Origin: Youngiibacter fragilis 232.1
GTDB lineage: Bacteria > Bacillota > Clostridia > Clostridiales > Clostridiaceae
Direction of reading: 5' to 3'
Assembly: GCF_000495435.3 (NCBI RefSeq)
Contig: NZ_AXUN02000014.1
Span: forward strand, 1-37,683
DNA: 37,683 bases
Positions 15,458-24,149 of this stretch are shown piece after piece. The position numbers and the translations under genes are program-made. A model generated the notes under the pieces. That model did no database searches and was not told the origin of the DNA. It saw only the letters and a list, made by a program, of their open reading frames with translations. The first letter of the stretch is position 1, and every line of letters begins with the position of its first letter.

Positions 15458-15466
15458 ATTCTAACA
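15458..15466 (-). promoter_or_regulatory. Extended -10 promoter for the ferritin-like gene
   Basis: On the minus strand TGT followed by TAGAAT; a second TAGAAT lies 11 bases downstream (15447-15452). TTGTTA upstream is at a short 15-base spacing. A TTGCGCAA palindrome lies further upstream near 15484. Confidence 0.4.
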
Positions 15467-15543
15467 CATATAACTATCTAACAATTTGCGCAATTACAAC
15501 TATTCTGTTAACTATCCGTGACCAAATGCCTGCCCTTTGAAGG

Positions 15544-15572
15544 TTGTCAATGAATTTGATCTGTGCAATAAT
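15544..15572 (+). promoter_or_regulatory. Promoter of mntP
   Basis: TTGTCA (15544-15549), 17-base spacer, AATAAT (15567-15572), each one mismatch from consensus. The start codon follows about 30 bases later, leaving no room for a manganese riboswitch. Confidence 0.6.
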
Positions 15573-15601
15573 ATTATCATTGGTTTTTTGGAGGTATGAG
15601 A

Positions 15602-16171
15602 ATGGAGCTATGGGAAATAATGTTCCTTGCTGTGGGGGTTTCGATGGACGCCTTCGCTGCAGCGATATGCAAGGGAATGGCAGCAAGGGATGCTGAAAAC
15701 AAGCATTCACTTCTAACAGGTATTTTCTTCGGAGGATTCCAGGCTTTCATGCCACTTGCAGGATATTATCTCGCAAGAAGCTTCAGCGGATATATCACAA
15801 CATTCGACCACTGGATCTCATTCGCCCTGCTCACCATCATCGGGGCAAAGATGATAAGGGAGTCAAGAGAGGATAAGGACGAGGAGTCCCACTGCGACGA
15901 GGTATTCAGCCTGAGGAGCCTTACGCTCCTTGCCGTAGCGACAAGCATAGATGCCCTGGCAGTCGGAGTGACCTTCGCCTTCCTTGAGGTATCGATCCTG
16001 CCTTCAGTAACGATAATAGGGATAACCACATTCCTTTTCTCATATTTTGGCGTAAGGATAGGTACGGCCTTAGGTTCAAGGATGCAGAAGCTGTCAGAGC
16101 TCTTCGGAGGTTCAGTGCTGATATTCATAGGACTCAGGATCCTCCTCACGCACCTTAACCTGATAGCCTGA
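15602..16171 (+). CDS. mntP: Manganese efflux pump MntP
   Basis: 189 aa from ATG 15602, which has GGAGG seven bases upstream; the ATG at 15596 is only one base from the same ribosome site. Six membrane helices in two repeats of three, with the conserved membrane aspartates D16 (GVSMDAFAAAI) and D117 (ATSIDALAVGV), and the FGGFQAFMPLAGY motif. MntP exports Mn(II) across the cytoplasmic membrane. A DKDEESHCDE loop separates the halves. It is a single-gene unit. Confidence 0.95.
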   Translation: MELWEIMFLAVGVSMDAFAAAICKGMAARDAENKHSLLTGIFFGGFQAFMPLAGYYLARSFSGYITTFDHWISFALLTIIGAKMIRESREDKDEESHCDEVFSLRSLTLLAVATSIDALAVGVTFAFLEVSILPSVTIIGITTFLFSYFGVRIGTALGSRMQKLSELFGGSVLIFIGLRILLTHLNLIA

Positions 16172-16210
16172 GAGGAATCGCTGAAGAATAGCAAAAAAAT
16201 GATGATAACA

Positions 16211-16247
16211 GAACATCCTGCGAAAGAAAATTCGCAGGATGTTCTTC
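16211..16247. terminator. Convergent terminator between mntP and the FAH-family gene
   Basis: Fourteen-base perfect stem (GAACATCCTGCGAA and its complement) with a six-base loop; plus-strand tail TTCTTATT. Confidence 0.85.
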
Positions 16248-17117
16248 TTATTCCATCTCGTTCTCTATATAGCCTATTCCGTCAACCTCTACCCTGACAA
16301 TATCACCCTTCTTAAGAGGTTTTGGAGGCTCGAAGCCTGCACCCACTCCGCTCGGGGTTCCTGTAGCAATTATGTCTCCGGGTTCAAGTGTAAGTCCCTG
16401 TGACAGGACATTTATAAGCCTGGGTATTGGGTTGATCATTATGCTTGTGTTTCCGTTCTGCCTTGGCTCCCCGTTCACGAATGACCTCACGCCAAGGTTT
16501 CCGGCAAGGCCAAGCTCATCCTTTGTGACGATCCAAGGTCCCATCGGGCAATAACCGTCAAGGCTCTTGCCTCTGAACCACTGCGTACCGTTCTTCTGTA
16601 CGTCTCGTGCCGTTATGTCGTTGAGGCATGTATATCCGAATATCACATCCAGCGCATCCTCTTCGGAGACATTTACGCATCTCTTGCCTATGATAAGGGC
16701 GAGTTCAGCCTCGTAATCCACGAAATCCGTGACCCCTTCGTGCATCGGAACCTTGCTGTAAGGACCGTTTGCGGCGTTTGTTGCCTTTGTGAAGAAAACA
16801 GGATTCTCCATTACCCTCTTAAGCGTATCGTCGTCCAGGTTCTTGATCTCCTGCACATGCTCCTCATAGTTCTTACCGATGCATATTATGTTCCTCTGCG
16901 GCTTTGGTATCGGTGACAGAAGCTCAACTCCGTCTATAGGGACAGATCCCACCATATCGAGCACATTTGCATCAATGGTCCCATTTTCCTGGATGAATGC
17001 AAGAAGCGTCTCCGGCCCCTCTACAAATATCCTGCCTGATGGAATTATCGATTTTCCTGACCTGTCGACAACACCCCAGAATTCCCTGCCATTCTCCCTG
17101 TAACTTACAATTCTCAT
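16248..17117 (-). CDS. Fumarylacetoacetate hydrolase (FAH) family protein
   Basis: 289 aa. The C-terminal two thirds are the FAH fold: GKNYEEH at 81-87, metal ligands E136 and E138 in DYEAELALIIGK, D167 in GYTCLNDITARD, then TGTPSGVGAG near the C-terminus. Family members cleave or decarboxylate C-C bonds in acylpyruvates and related 2-oxo acids with Mg or Mn (FAHD1-, HpcE-like). No catabolic genes are adjacent, so a housekeeping acylpyruvase or oxaloacetate decarboxylase activity is as likely as aromatic breakdown. ATG 17117 has GGAGGA upstream. Confidence 0.9.
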   Translation of the reverse strand: MRIVSYRENGREFWGVVDRSGKSIIPSGRIFVEGPETLLAFIQENGTIDANVLDMVGSVPIDGVELLSPIPKPQRNIICIGKNYEEHVQEIKNLDDDTLKRVMENPVFFTKATNAANGPYSKVPMHEGVTDFVDYEAELALIIGKRCVNVSEEDALDVIFGYTCLNDITARDVQKNGTQWFRGKSLDGYCPMGPWIVTKDELGLAGNLGVRSFVNGEPRQNGNTSIMINPIPRLINVLSQGLTLEPGDIIATGTPSGVGAGFEPPKPLKKGDIVRVEVDGIGYIENEME

Positions 17118-17153
17118 AAAGCTCCTCCGTTATAAAAAAAATTGTTGAATATA

Positions 17154-17969
17154 CTAGAATTTCCTGCCTCCGCCGCCATGGGTCCTTCCGCTTCCTGACC
17201 TGTGTGTTGTGCTCCTTCCTATCGAACCTCCACCGGAGCTCCTCACAGGTGCCACAGGTATTATCCTTGACGTCGTATATTCGTTTATAAGGTTGTCTGA
17301 TGCTATGCCAAACTCAACCAGGCTGCTGTCCCTGAAGTTGAATGCCAGCGGTGCCGGATGCCCCTTGTACCTTCTTTTGGTAGTGGCGAAATAGCCAAGT
17401 CCTGAAGCACCTGATGCCGCGGCTCCGATAAGCCCATCGAAAAGGGAGATGCTGTTGGAACCCTCATCCTCATTGTACTGCCCCTCAGGTATCCCCTGGG
17501 CAAGGAAAGAGGAGGTTGAAGCTATGAAAGCCTCCGCACCATTATAATATTCTCCGTCAGCGAAGCCTGCAGCGAAGACATCATCAAGTATCGACTCTAT
17601 CCTTACATCAGTAAGGTACCTTATTCCCTTACCGGAGGTGGAGATATACACTTCCCTGTTGTCAAAGTCCATCAGTAGCAGTATACCATCCCTGTCCGCT
17701 CCAATGCCATAGTCATTGTAGTCAAAGTAATCGTCGGCATATTCCCTGGAACTTTTCCCATCCGCATCATCTGTCGTCACAATGACAATGTCCATTGAGT
17801 ACTGGTTTGAGAGTCCTTTCAGCTTGCTCTCAAGGTCAGATTCCTCAGACGTTGAGAATATTGCTGCCGAGTCAACTACAAGCAGCTTATCAGCCTTCGC
17901 TTCAACGGTTGTCCATGACATAATCAGAAAAACAACCGCAAATGCTGCCAGCGTAATCCTCCTTACCAT
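17154..17969 (-). CDS. TPM-domain membrane protein, YdjH-like
   Basis: 271 aa. An N-terminal signal peptide (residues 1-24, ending VEA) precedes a TPM domain (about 28-150: VDSAAIFSTSEESDLESKL, MDIVIVTTDDADG, YGIGADRDGILLLMD). A short hydrophobic segment at about 170-190 and a Gly/Ser/Arg-rich tail ending GGGGRKF follow. This plan matches B. subtilis YdjH, part of the YdjGHI-PspA membrane-stress complex. The start overlaps the upstream YdjG-like gene by seven bases. Alternatively it is simply one of many TPM proteins, but the neighbours make YdjH the best match. Confidence 0.85.
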   Translation of the reverse strand: MVRRITLAAFAVVFLIMSWTTVEAKADKLLVVDSAAIFSTSEESDLESKLKGLSNQYSMDIVIVTTDDADGKSSREYADDYFDYNDYGIGADRDGILLLMDFDNREVYISTSGKGIRYLTDVRIESILDDVFAAGFADGEYYNGAEAFIASTSSFLAQGIPEGQYNEDEGSNSISLFDGLIGAAASGASGLGYFATTKRRYKGHPAPLAFNFRDSSLVEFGIASDNLINEYTTSRIIPVAPVRSSGGGSIGRSTTHRSGSGRTHGGGGRKF

Positions 17970-19006
17970 ATCAGGGCACCTCCCAAAAGCGCAAGCGCCA
18001 GGATCCCAATTCCTATGGCTGCTGATGATAGCCCGAGCTTCCTGTTATCCACCGGAAGCTCGCCATAGGAATTGCCTGTCTGCCCGTTCACAGCAAAGAT
18101 GTATGTCCTGCCACCATAGAAATACGTTAATATCCATGCAGGCAGCAGAGTATAGTCCCAGTCCTTTATTGAGACATCAAGCTCCTTCCGGTGAAGCTGA
18201 ACACTCCCAAAACCTGAAATTGATTCCTGGACAAGGCTTTCGGCATACCTTTCCGCCCTTTCCCGTACTGTCGGCTGTATCGATTCCTTTTCAATGTCAT
18301 ATTTCTCAGCGAGAAATCCGCTTAGATATGATGGTTCGAATTCGACTGCCTTCCTGTCATCATAAGGGGATATGGAGTCGAGAAGCCCCTTGTCTATCTT
18401 TTTCAGGGCGACCTCCCTTATATTCTGGACATCTACCTTACCGTGCCTTTCGATACCGAACTCCTTGACCTCCGTATATTCAGTATTTCCAGCCCGGTAT
18501 ACTCTCCTGTTTATCCCCTTTCCTGAATAATCAACCCTTGCCTCGGCCTCCGCTGACCAATATGGTATGTAGACACCTGAGATCTTCTCAAGCTGGGAGC
18601 CTGAGTAGAATTCCGTGGGTACATACCTCTTGGACTTCGCCCATTTGAGGAAGGTTTCCTCTGCCTTTTCCCTGCTGTAGGCAAACGGAATCACCTTATC
18701 CGGCCTGAAGGTTCCGGAAAGCCTGTCTGACAGGATCACCGGATTGTGGCAATAGTAGCAGAATGTGGCTGAGGTAGTCTCTTCAGTCACTACCTCAGCC
18801 CCACAGCTGTCACAGGTGTATCCCTTCAGATGGGCATCCTCATGTACTTTTTCCCTGTCTGCCTTGCTTTCCATGGCGTCTGTGGCTTTTCCCATCTCTT
18901 CATTCGTAAATTCACTGAGACAGAACTCGCACTTCAGCTTCTGGATTTCGGGCTCGAATTTCAGTCCCCCGCCGCAATTGGGACATTTGTATGTGGCTGT
19001 AGCCAT
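17963..19006 (-). CDS. Double zinc-ribbon membrane protein, YdjG-like
   Basis: 347 aa. Two zinc ribbons: C8, C11, C26, C29, then C65, C68, C83, C86. A long middle domain carries a FSGKDRV-type interaction region (IPFAYSREKAEETFLKWAK, ISGVYIPYWSAEAEARVDYSG). One C-terminal membrane helix (SAAIGIGILALALLGGALIW) ends the protein. In B. subtilis YdjG pairs with YdjH at the membrane and, with YdjI, recruits PspA. The gene lies 24 bases after the SPFH gene and overlaps the TPM gene, so the three are one operon. The ribosome site is weak. Confidence 0.85.
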   Translation of the reverse strand: MATATYKCPNCGGGLKFEPEIQKLKCEFCLSEFTNEEMGKATDAMESKADREKVHEDAHLKGYTCDSCGAEVVTEETTSATFCYYCHNPVILSDRLSGTFRPDKVIPFAYSREKAEETFLKWAKSKRYVPTEFYSGSQLEKISGVYIPYWSAEAEARVDYSGKGINRRVYRAGNTEYTEVKEFGIERHGKVDVQNIREVALKKIDKGLLDSISPYDDRKAVEFEPSYLSGFLAEKYDIEKESIQPTVRERAERYAESLVQESISGFGSVQLHRKELDVSIKDWDYTLLPAWILTYFYGGRTYIFAVNGQTGNSYGELPVDNRKLGLSSAAIGIGILALALLGGALIW

Positions 19007-19030
19007 TTTATCACATCCAACCCTTAAGTC

Positions 19031-20254
19031 TTAATTCGAAGGTGTTCCGCATTCAGGACAGAACCTTGGCTTTGCCCCCTTGACTTCATGTCCGCAGTTT
19101 CCGCACTTCCAGCCTTCAATCTTCCTTGCTCCGCACTCAGTGCAGAATTTCCCTGAGTTCACTGTTCCGCAGTTGCCGCACTTCCAGTCTCCTGACTGGA
19201 CTACAGCCCCTGCAGCCTGTGACTTCTGTGCCTGTTGGGCCTGCTGTTCCTTCATCCTCATCTGCTCAACATTCGATTGGGAAGCCGTGCCCATGAAGCC
19301 TCCTCCTGCCTGCATCCCCATGCCCATTCCCATGAAGGTTGCCGCGCTGCCGGCTTCATTGGATCCAGCCGCCTCAAGTCCTCGTGCTATCGAGCCCTGG
19401 ACATATCCTTCCCTTACGGATGGATCGCCAAGCATGGCTCCCTTGTTCCTCATGTTTATGAGTTCCTTCGACTCGTCGTCGTAGGAGATGGATGCTATAC
19501 CTACAGCCTGGATTATGAATCCCCTCATGTCGTTCCAGCTCTTGTCGAGCACATCCGCCATGTATTTCGACAACTCGGTGCCCTTTGAAGCCACATGGGA
19601 TATCCTTATTCCGTCAACTGACATCTTGTTCATCGCTGACTGCAGCGCTTCAAGGAACTCCGAGAGATACTGTTCGTTGATATCGCCTATCTCGACCTTG
19701 TCCGCATTCCTCGGAACTGCCTCCGCATAGAACTTCAGTGGATCCGTTATCTTTATCGAATAGTTTCCATGTGTCCTGAGGAAAAGCTCCGAATTATAGA
19801 AGTTGTCAAAGTAGTTAAGGGGATTCTTAGTCCCGAACTTAATTCCCTTGATTTCCTGAAGATTGATATAGAATACCTTCTGGGCAGTTGGAGTCACTCC
19901 GCCATATTTGACCCTGTTGAAGGTCTCCTTCAGGGCATCACCGAATTTACCAGTGAACAGCGAAGGAAGTGAAGAGTTGCTTACAGTGTAGTAGCCTTCT
20001 TCAGCTGTGAAATCAACGACCTTTCCTCCATCAACCACCATCATGAACTGATTAGGATAGACATGGATCACTGAACCGTTTGAAACGGTATTTTCAGTAC
20101 CCTTTACATTGCTGTTCCTCCTGTCACCACGTCTAACCTTCCTGCCTGAAGTAAATACGGTGTTGTCGCCCATGTCGTCAGGCTCTACTACCTCAAGCCA
20201 CTGGTCCGCCAGTGATCCGCCGATTGCACTTGCTATTGCCTTGATAATTCCCAT
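19031..20254 (-). CDS. SPFH-domain protein with C-terminal zinc ribbons, YdjI-like
   Basis: 407 aa. The first 290 residues are an SPFH/band-7-type domain (IHVYPNQFMMVVDGGKVVDFTAEEGYYTV). A Met/Gly/Gln-rich linker follows, and then two C-terminal zinc ribbons (CGNCGTVNSGKFCTECG; CGNCGHEVKG with CPECG). It matches B. subtilis YdjI, the soluble adaptor of the PspA system. AAGGAGG sits well before the ATG. It begins the operon; in B. subtilis the order is pspA-ydjG-ydjH-ydjI, whereas here ydjI is first and pspA is absent. Confidence 0.88.
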   Translation of the reverse strand: MGIIKAIASAIGGSLADQWLEVVEPDDMGDNTVFTSGRKVRRGDRRNSNVKGTENTVSNGSVIHVYPNQFMMVVDGGKVVDFTAEEGYYTVSNSSLPSLFTGKFGDALKETFNRVKYGGVTPTAQKVFYINLQEIKGIKFGTKNPLNYFDNFYNSELFLRTHGNYSIKITDPLKFYAEAVPRNADKVEIGDINEQYLSEFLEALQSAMNKMSVDGIRISHVASKGTELSKYMADVLDKSWNDMRGFIIQAVGIASISYDDESKELINMRNKGAMLGDPSVREGYVQGSIARGLEAAGSNEAGSAATFMGMGMGMQAGGGFMGTASQSNVEQMRMKEQQAQQAQKSQAAGAVVQSGDWKCGNCGTVNSGKFCTECGARKIEGWKCGNCGHEVKGAKPRFCPECGTPSN

Positions 20255-20286
20255 TTCAAACCTCCTTGAATCTGGTCTCTGCCTTG

Positions 20287-20303
20287 ATTATACCACAGCT
20301 GTG
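20287..20303 (-). promoter_or_regulatory. Promoter of the YdjI-YdjG-YdjH-like operon with an adjacent palindrome
   Basis: Minus-strand TGG-TATAAT (extended -10, 20287-20295). A perfect ten-base palindrome CACAGCTGTG at 20294-20303 overlaps the extended element and could be an operator. No sigma-W type promoter is evident. Confidence 0.55.
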
Positions 20304-20386
20304 AAAAAAGCCGTTTTTTTAACCGGATTTTCATCATTCGTTTACATCGTCAGTGAAAACAGCTGCTTCATTGATCATTAAGCTGC

Positions 20387-20420
20387 AAAAAAACTGCAGA
20401 GCCTATAAAAGCCCTGCAGT
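20387..20420 (-). terminator. Terminator after aconitase
   Basis: On the minus strand a stem beginning ACTGCAGGGC and closing with CTCTGCAGT (two G-U pairs) is followed by seven T. Confidence 0.85.
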
Positions 20421-20429
20421 CAGGAATAT

Positions 20430-22361
20430 CTATTTGTTCTTAAGGCTCATGAGGTTAAGAAGACCTCCGGCAGCCATGACTTCTGCTTCCCTTTCCGAGA
20501 GTGCAACAGACACTTCAAAGCTTGTACCCTTGGTTACGTTGTTGACAGTCAGGGTACCAGTTGTAATGTTCTCCAGGAGGCCGCCTATTTCGAGCACATC
20601 GTTCTTGTCTATGCTGTCATAGTCATTCTCATCCTTGAAGGTTACAGGAAGTATGCCATTGTTGATGAGGTTCGCCTTGTGGATCCTTGCGAATGACTTT
20701 GCGATAACTCCCTTGATGCCAAGGTACAGTGGTGCAAGTGCGGCATGCTCCCTGCTTGAACCCTGTCCGTAGTTCTTGCCGGCAACTATGAAACCGCCGC
20801 CATTCTCCTTTGCGTTCCTCGGGAAGTCCTTGTCCAGAGGAGTAAGGCAGAATTCTGAAAGGTAAGGTACATTCGACCTGTAAGGCAGAAGGCTTGCGTT
20901 CGACGGCATGATGTGGTCTGTAGTTACATCATCCATCACCTTGATAAGGGCCTTTCCTGAAACCTCATCCTTCATCTTCGTGTTCTTGGGGAAAGGCTTT
21001 ATATTAGGTCCTCTCTTGACTTCGACTGCACTTCCGTCTTCAGCCGGCTTTACGACCATGTTGTCGTTCACCAGGAACAGCTTCGGCATCTCTATGTCAA
21101 GGTCCACGTTCATGTCGAAATCCTCAGGTCCCGCTATGAACCCTGCTACAGCCGAATACGCTGCAACCTCAGGGCTTGCAAGGTAGACGTCCGCAGACTC
21201 TGTTCCGCATCTGCCCTTGAAGTTCCTGTTGAATGTCCTTAAGGAAACTCCGTCGTTGCTAGGAGCCTGACCCATTCCTATGCAGGGTCCGCAGCCTGAC
21301 TCCAGTATCCTAGCGCCTGCCCCTATTATCTTCGCAAGGGCGCCATTTTGCGCAAGCATGCTCAGCACCTGCTTGGAGCCCGGGGATACTACAAGTGAGA
21401 CATCCTCATGCACTGTCTTACCGTCAAGTATGCTTGCGACCTTCATGAGGTCGACATAGGATGAATTCGTGCAGCTTCCGATCGCAACCTGGGTGAGCTT
21501 CTTTCCTCTTACTGTGCTTACAGGAACAACCGCATCAGGTGAATGGGGAAGCGCTATGTTTGGTTCAAGTGTGTCAAGGTCTATGACGAGCTTTTCCGAA
21601 TATACGGCATCTTCATCAGCCTTCAGTTCCCTGTAGTCCTTCTCTCTGCCCTGGGCTTTAAGGAACTCCAGAGTCCTTTCATCCGATGGGAATATGGAGG
21701 TAGTCGCGCCTAGCTCTGCACCCATGTTGGTTATGGTTCCTCTTTCAGGAACTGAAAGGTGAGCGACTCCGTCACCTGTATATTCAAATATCTTGTTGAC
21801 TCCGCCCTTTACAGTGAAATGCTTAAGCACCTCAAGGATGATGTCCTTTGCCGCGGTAAAGCTCTTGAGCTTGCCCCTAAGCTCTACGTTCACTATCTTA
21901 GGCATTGGTATGTTGTATTCTCCGCCTGCCATGGCCACGGCAACGTCAAGTCCTCCTGCTCCGATCGCGAGCATTCCCATGCCGCCGCCGGTGGGAGTGT
22001 GGCTGTCCGAACCAAGAAGTGTGTCTCCTGGAACAGAAAACCTCTCAAGATGGACCTGGTGACAGATTCCATTTCCCGGCTTCGAGAAATATATGCCATG
22101 TTTCTTTGCAACTGTCTGGATATACAGATGGTCATCCGCATTCTCAGGACCGGACTGCAGCATGTTATGGTCTATATAGGCCACTGACCTCTTGGTCCTG
22201 ACCTTGTCCACACCCATTGCTTCAAACTGGAGATATGCCATTGTTCCTGTGGAATCCTGTGTAAGTGTCTGGTCTATCCTTATGCCCACCTCGGATCCGG
22301 CCTTCATCTCACCGGTAACCAGATGTTCCTTGATTATTTTCTCAGCTAACGTAAGTCCCAT
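20430..22361 (-). CDS. acn: Aconitate hydratase
   Basis: 643 aa from ATG 22361, which has AAAGGAGG upstream; a longer frame reaches 22457 through the promoter region. It interconverts citrate and isocitrate. The [4Fe-4S] ligand cysteines are in GSCTNSSYVD and SGCGPCIGMG; the catalytic SR-type motif is GSSREHAALAP near residue 550; and the swivel-domain tail is intact. The length and the single-chain order (large domain then swivel) fit the shorter mitochondrial-type aconitases of Clostridia. It stands alone, with no citrate synthase or isocitrate dehydrogenase beside it. Confidence 0.95.
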   Translation of the reverse strand: MGLTLAEKIIKEHLVTGEMKAGSEVGIRIDQTLTQDSTGTMAYLQFEAMGVDKVRTKRSVAYIDHNMLQSGPENADDHLYIQTVAKKHGIYFSKPGNGICHQVHLERFSVPGDTLLGSDSHTPTGGGMGMLAIGAGGLDVAVAMAGGEYNIPMPKIVNVELRGKLKSFTAAKDIILEVLKHFTVKGGVNKIFEYTGDGVAHLSVPERGTITNMGAELGATTSIFPSDERTLEFLKAQGREKDYRELKADEDAVYSEKLVIDLDTLEPNIALPHSPDAVVPVSTVRGKKLTQVAIGSCTNSSYVDLMKVASILDGKTVHEDVSLVVSPGSKQVLSMLAQNGALAKIIGAGARILESGCGPCIGMGQAPSNDGVSLRTFNRNFKGRCGTESADVYLASPEVAAYSAVAGFIAGPEDFDMNVDLDIEMPKLFLVNDNMVVKPAEDGSAVEVKRGPNIKPFPKNTKMKDEVSGKALIKVMDDVTTDHIMPSNASLLPYRSNVPYLSEFCLTPLDKDFPRNAKENGGGFIVAGKNYGQGSSREHAALAPLYLGIKGVIAKSFARIHKANLINNGILPVTFKDENDYDSIDKNDVLEIGGLLENITTGTLTVNNVTKGTSFEVSVALSEREAEVMAAGGLLNLMSLKNK

Positions 22362-22421
22362 TTCGTTCCTCCTTTGTCCTCCGATGCCAGGCAGACCTCC
22401 TGCCGGGCGATGATTAGTCAA

Positions 22422-22450
22422 ATAATAACATGATAAAGACGGATGTTCAA
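22422..22450 (-). promoter_or_regulatory. Promoter of acn
   Basis: TTGAAC (22445-22450), 17-base spacer, TATTAT (22422-22427) on the minus strand. GGATGTTCA at 22441-22449 overlaps the -35 and has an inverted copy, TGAACATCC, at 22509-22517. In the leader, a GC-rich hairpin at 22386-22408 lies just upstream of the ribosome site. Confidence 0.55.
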
Positions 22451-22562
22451 TATTCAATTGCAGGATTCATTCCTATTTATTTCATTTTTTATGAAATAAT
22501 AACCATAATGAACATCCAATTCGCAGAAATTACAACTTGATACACGAACAATTGCATAAACT

Positions 22563-23846
22563 TCATCTTTCAGCAACATGCACCCTCTTGTCTGATGAGT
22601 AATCGCACCTAATCAGTACTTCTTCACCTGGCATTGCGGTAAATTTGAAAAGAAGCGTGCTGGCATCCTTCATCTCATATGGAAGGCTCGCATTTCTAAC
22701 TTCGAACTTCTCCCGTATATGGTACTCGTAATGGACCGCTGCAGCTTCACCGCTATGGTTCATGACCTTGGCCTCCCATCTGACATGGTCTATACCATTG
22801 CGCTGGTTCCTGGACGTCTCGCCGCCTTCCACCAATATATCAAATGCACTTCCTGTTTTCAGCTCCACTTTGCCGCCTTCCGGTGTATGCCCAATGGATG
22901 CTTCACCCGTCAGCCTCAGCGGATTGCCGTCAAACCTGTACAGCCTGACCTTGCCCGCGGGGATCGGCATACCCAGTCCGCTTCCTCTTAAGTTCATGAA
23001 TGTAATGACCGGGTGTGCTCCATCCATGGTGTTCCCCGCAAGATAATGCCTTGTGAAGGGCACCTCCCCTGCGGAAAACAACTGAACCTGCCTTGATTCT
23101 CCATCCAGCAGGTCAGTCCGCGATGGAAGTGTATACATGTGGAAATCGGAAACTGACCTTTCTGCAGCTCCGAAGCCAGGACTCGTGTCCATTGATTTGG
23201 CCATGAACATCATCTCATGCCTTTCATTTACCCTGGAGACATCACCTGCCATGAGGCTTATGTCCGCATTCATATATGACCTTCCGCTTCCGTTCGTTAT
23301 CCTCGCCCATCCTGTCAGCTTCAGCTTTCCATCACTGTCTACCGCGTTGTATGCCATTGTGAATGACAGGCCGCCTGTGATGTAGGTTGCGAATATCTCT
23401 TTGCCAGCATTTTCTCCCTTCATTAGTATTCCGGGGCTTGTCCTCAATCCATCCGGATGGTCAGGAAGTATTAGCTCGTCATGGCTGTCAACATGGAGTT
23501 CTCCGGTTTCCACGTCCTGAAAGACAGGCATTCCGGAAGCCTCGAGCAGCCTGACCAGCTTAACTGACCCTGTATCCCTGTTCTTGAGGTGTACTGTCCT
23601 TCCCTTGTACCTGCTTATCAGCTTCTCCCGGCTGATGAGGTCATATTCTACGCTGTACTCCAATACATCAAGCCCTCCTGCAACCAGGGAGTCTGGCTCA
23701 AGGAGCGCCGGAACGTCAAGATACTCAATTTCCAGCTCTCCGGACGCTCCTTCCAGTACCCTCGTCTCACTTACAGTACTGAAGCCGTCGCTGTATATGG
23801 TAAGAAATAGCTCCTTAACGTCTGATGAACGGGATTGTATCCTCAT
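22563..23846 (-). CDS. DUF4139 domain protein
   Basis: 427 aa. The sequence from about residue 150 matches DUF4139 proteins: YITGGLSFTMAYNAV, GWARITNGSGRSYMNADISLMAGDV, FHMYTLPSRTDLLDGESRQVQLFSAGEVPF and KVRLYRFDG. Function of the family is unknown. Most bacterial members have a signal peptide; this one starts directly with a charged stretch and seems cytosolic. It starts three bases after the zinc-ribbon gene (AAAGGA ribosome site), as last gene of a three-gene operon. Confidence 0.85.
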   Translation of the reverse strand: MRIQSRSSDVKELFLTIYSDGFSTVSETRVLEGASGELEIEYLDVPALLEPDSLVAGGLDVLEYSVEYDLISREKLISRYKGRTVHLKNRDTGSVKLVRLLEASGMPVFQDVETGELHVDSHDELILPDHPDGLRTSPGILMKGENAGKEIFATYITGGLSFTMAYNAVDSDGKLKLTGWARITNGSGRSYMNADISLMAGDVSRVNERHEMMFMAKSMDTSPGFGAAERSVSDFHMYTLPSRTDLLDGESRQVQLFSAGEVPFTRHYLAGNTMDGAHPVITFMNLRGSGLGMPIPAGKVRLYRFDGNPLRLTGEASIGHTPEGGKVELKTGSAFDILVEGGETSRNQRNGIDHVRWEAKVMNHSGEAAAVHYEYHIREKFEVRNASLPYEMKDASTLLFKFTAMPGEEVLIRCDYSSDKRVHVAER

Positions 23847-23849
23847 ATC

Positions 23850-24149
23850 TTATTTCCTTTCGTCCTCTCCTGAAACAGGGACATAAATGTTGAAGTGTGA
23901 CATGACGATTTCTGCGACTGGTATGTATAATGCAAATAGTGCCACGTTGAGGGCAAACATTCCGAGAGGATACATCAGTATGGTGATTCCGATGATGACA
24001 GCGGTTATCTTCCTGAGTATCGAATAAAAGCCCATTATTTCCCTGTATTCAGTTCCGCAGCCAAAACAAGTAATCCCTCTTCGGCAAAGCAGTGGAGACA
24101 GCCTTTCCCTGACGGTGATCCTCTTCCCGCATTTAAGGCAGATTTTCAT
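23850..24149 (-). CDS. CXXC-20-CXXC zinc-ribbon membrane protein
   Basis: 99 aa. C4 and C7, then exactly 20 residues, then C28 and C31, the spacing that defines this small protein family; C22 is an extra cysteine. Two hydrophobic segments follow (about 43-62 and 64-83), so the ribbon sits on a hairpin membrane anchor. The start overlaps the radical SAM gene by four bases (ATGA). No function is established for the family. Confidence 0.85.
   Translation of the reverse strand: MKICLKCGKRITVRERLSPLLCRRGITCFGCGTEYREIMGFYSILRKITAVIIGITILMYPLGMFALNVALFALYIPVAEIVMSHFNIYVPVSGEDERK

Noticed and set aside
15446-15601. Possible yybP-ykoY manganese riboswitch before mntP
   Set aside because: The promoter candidate lies about 30 bases from the start codon and the conserved riboswitch blocks are not present.
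22477-22499. AT-only inverted repeat considered as a terminator for the DUF4139 operon
   Set aside because: The stem is A-T only and no T-tract follows on the minus strand; it is not convincing as a terminator.
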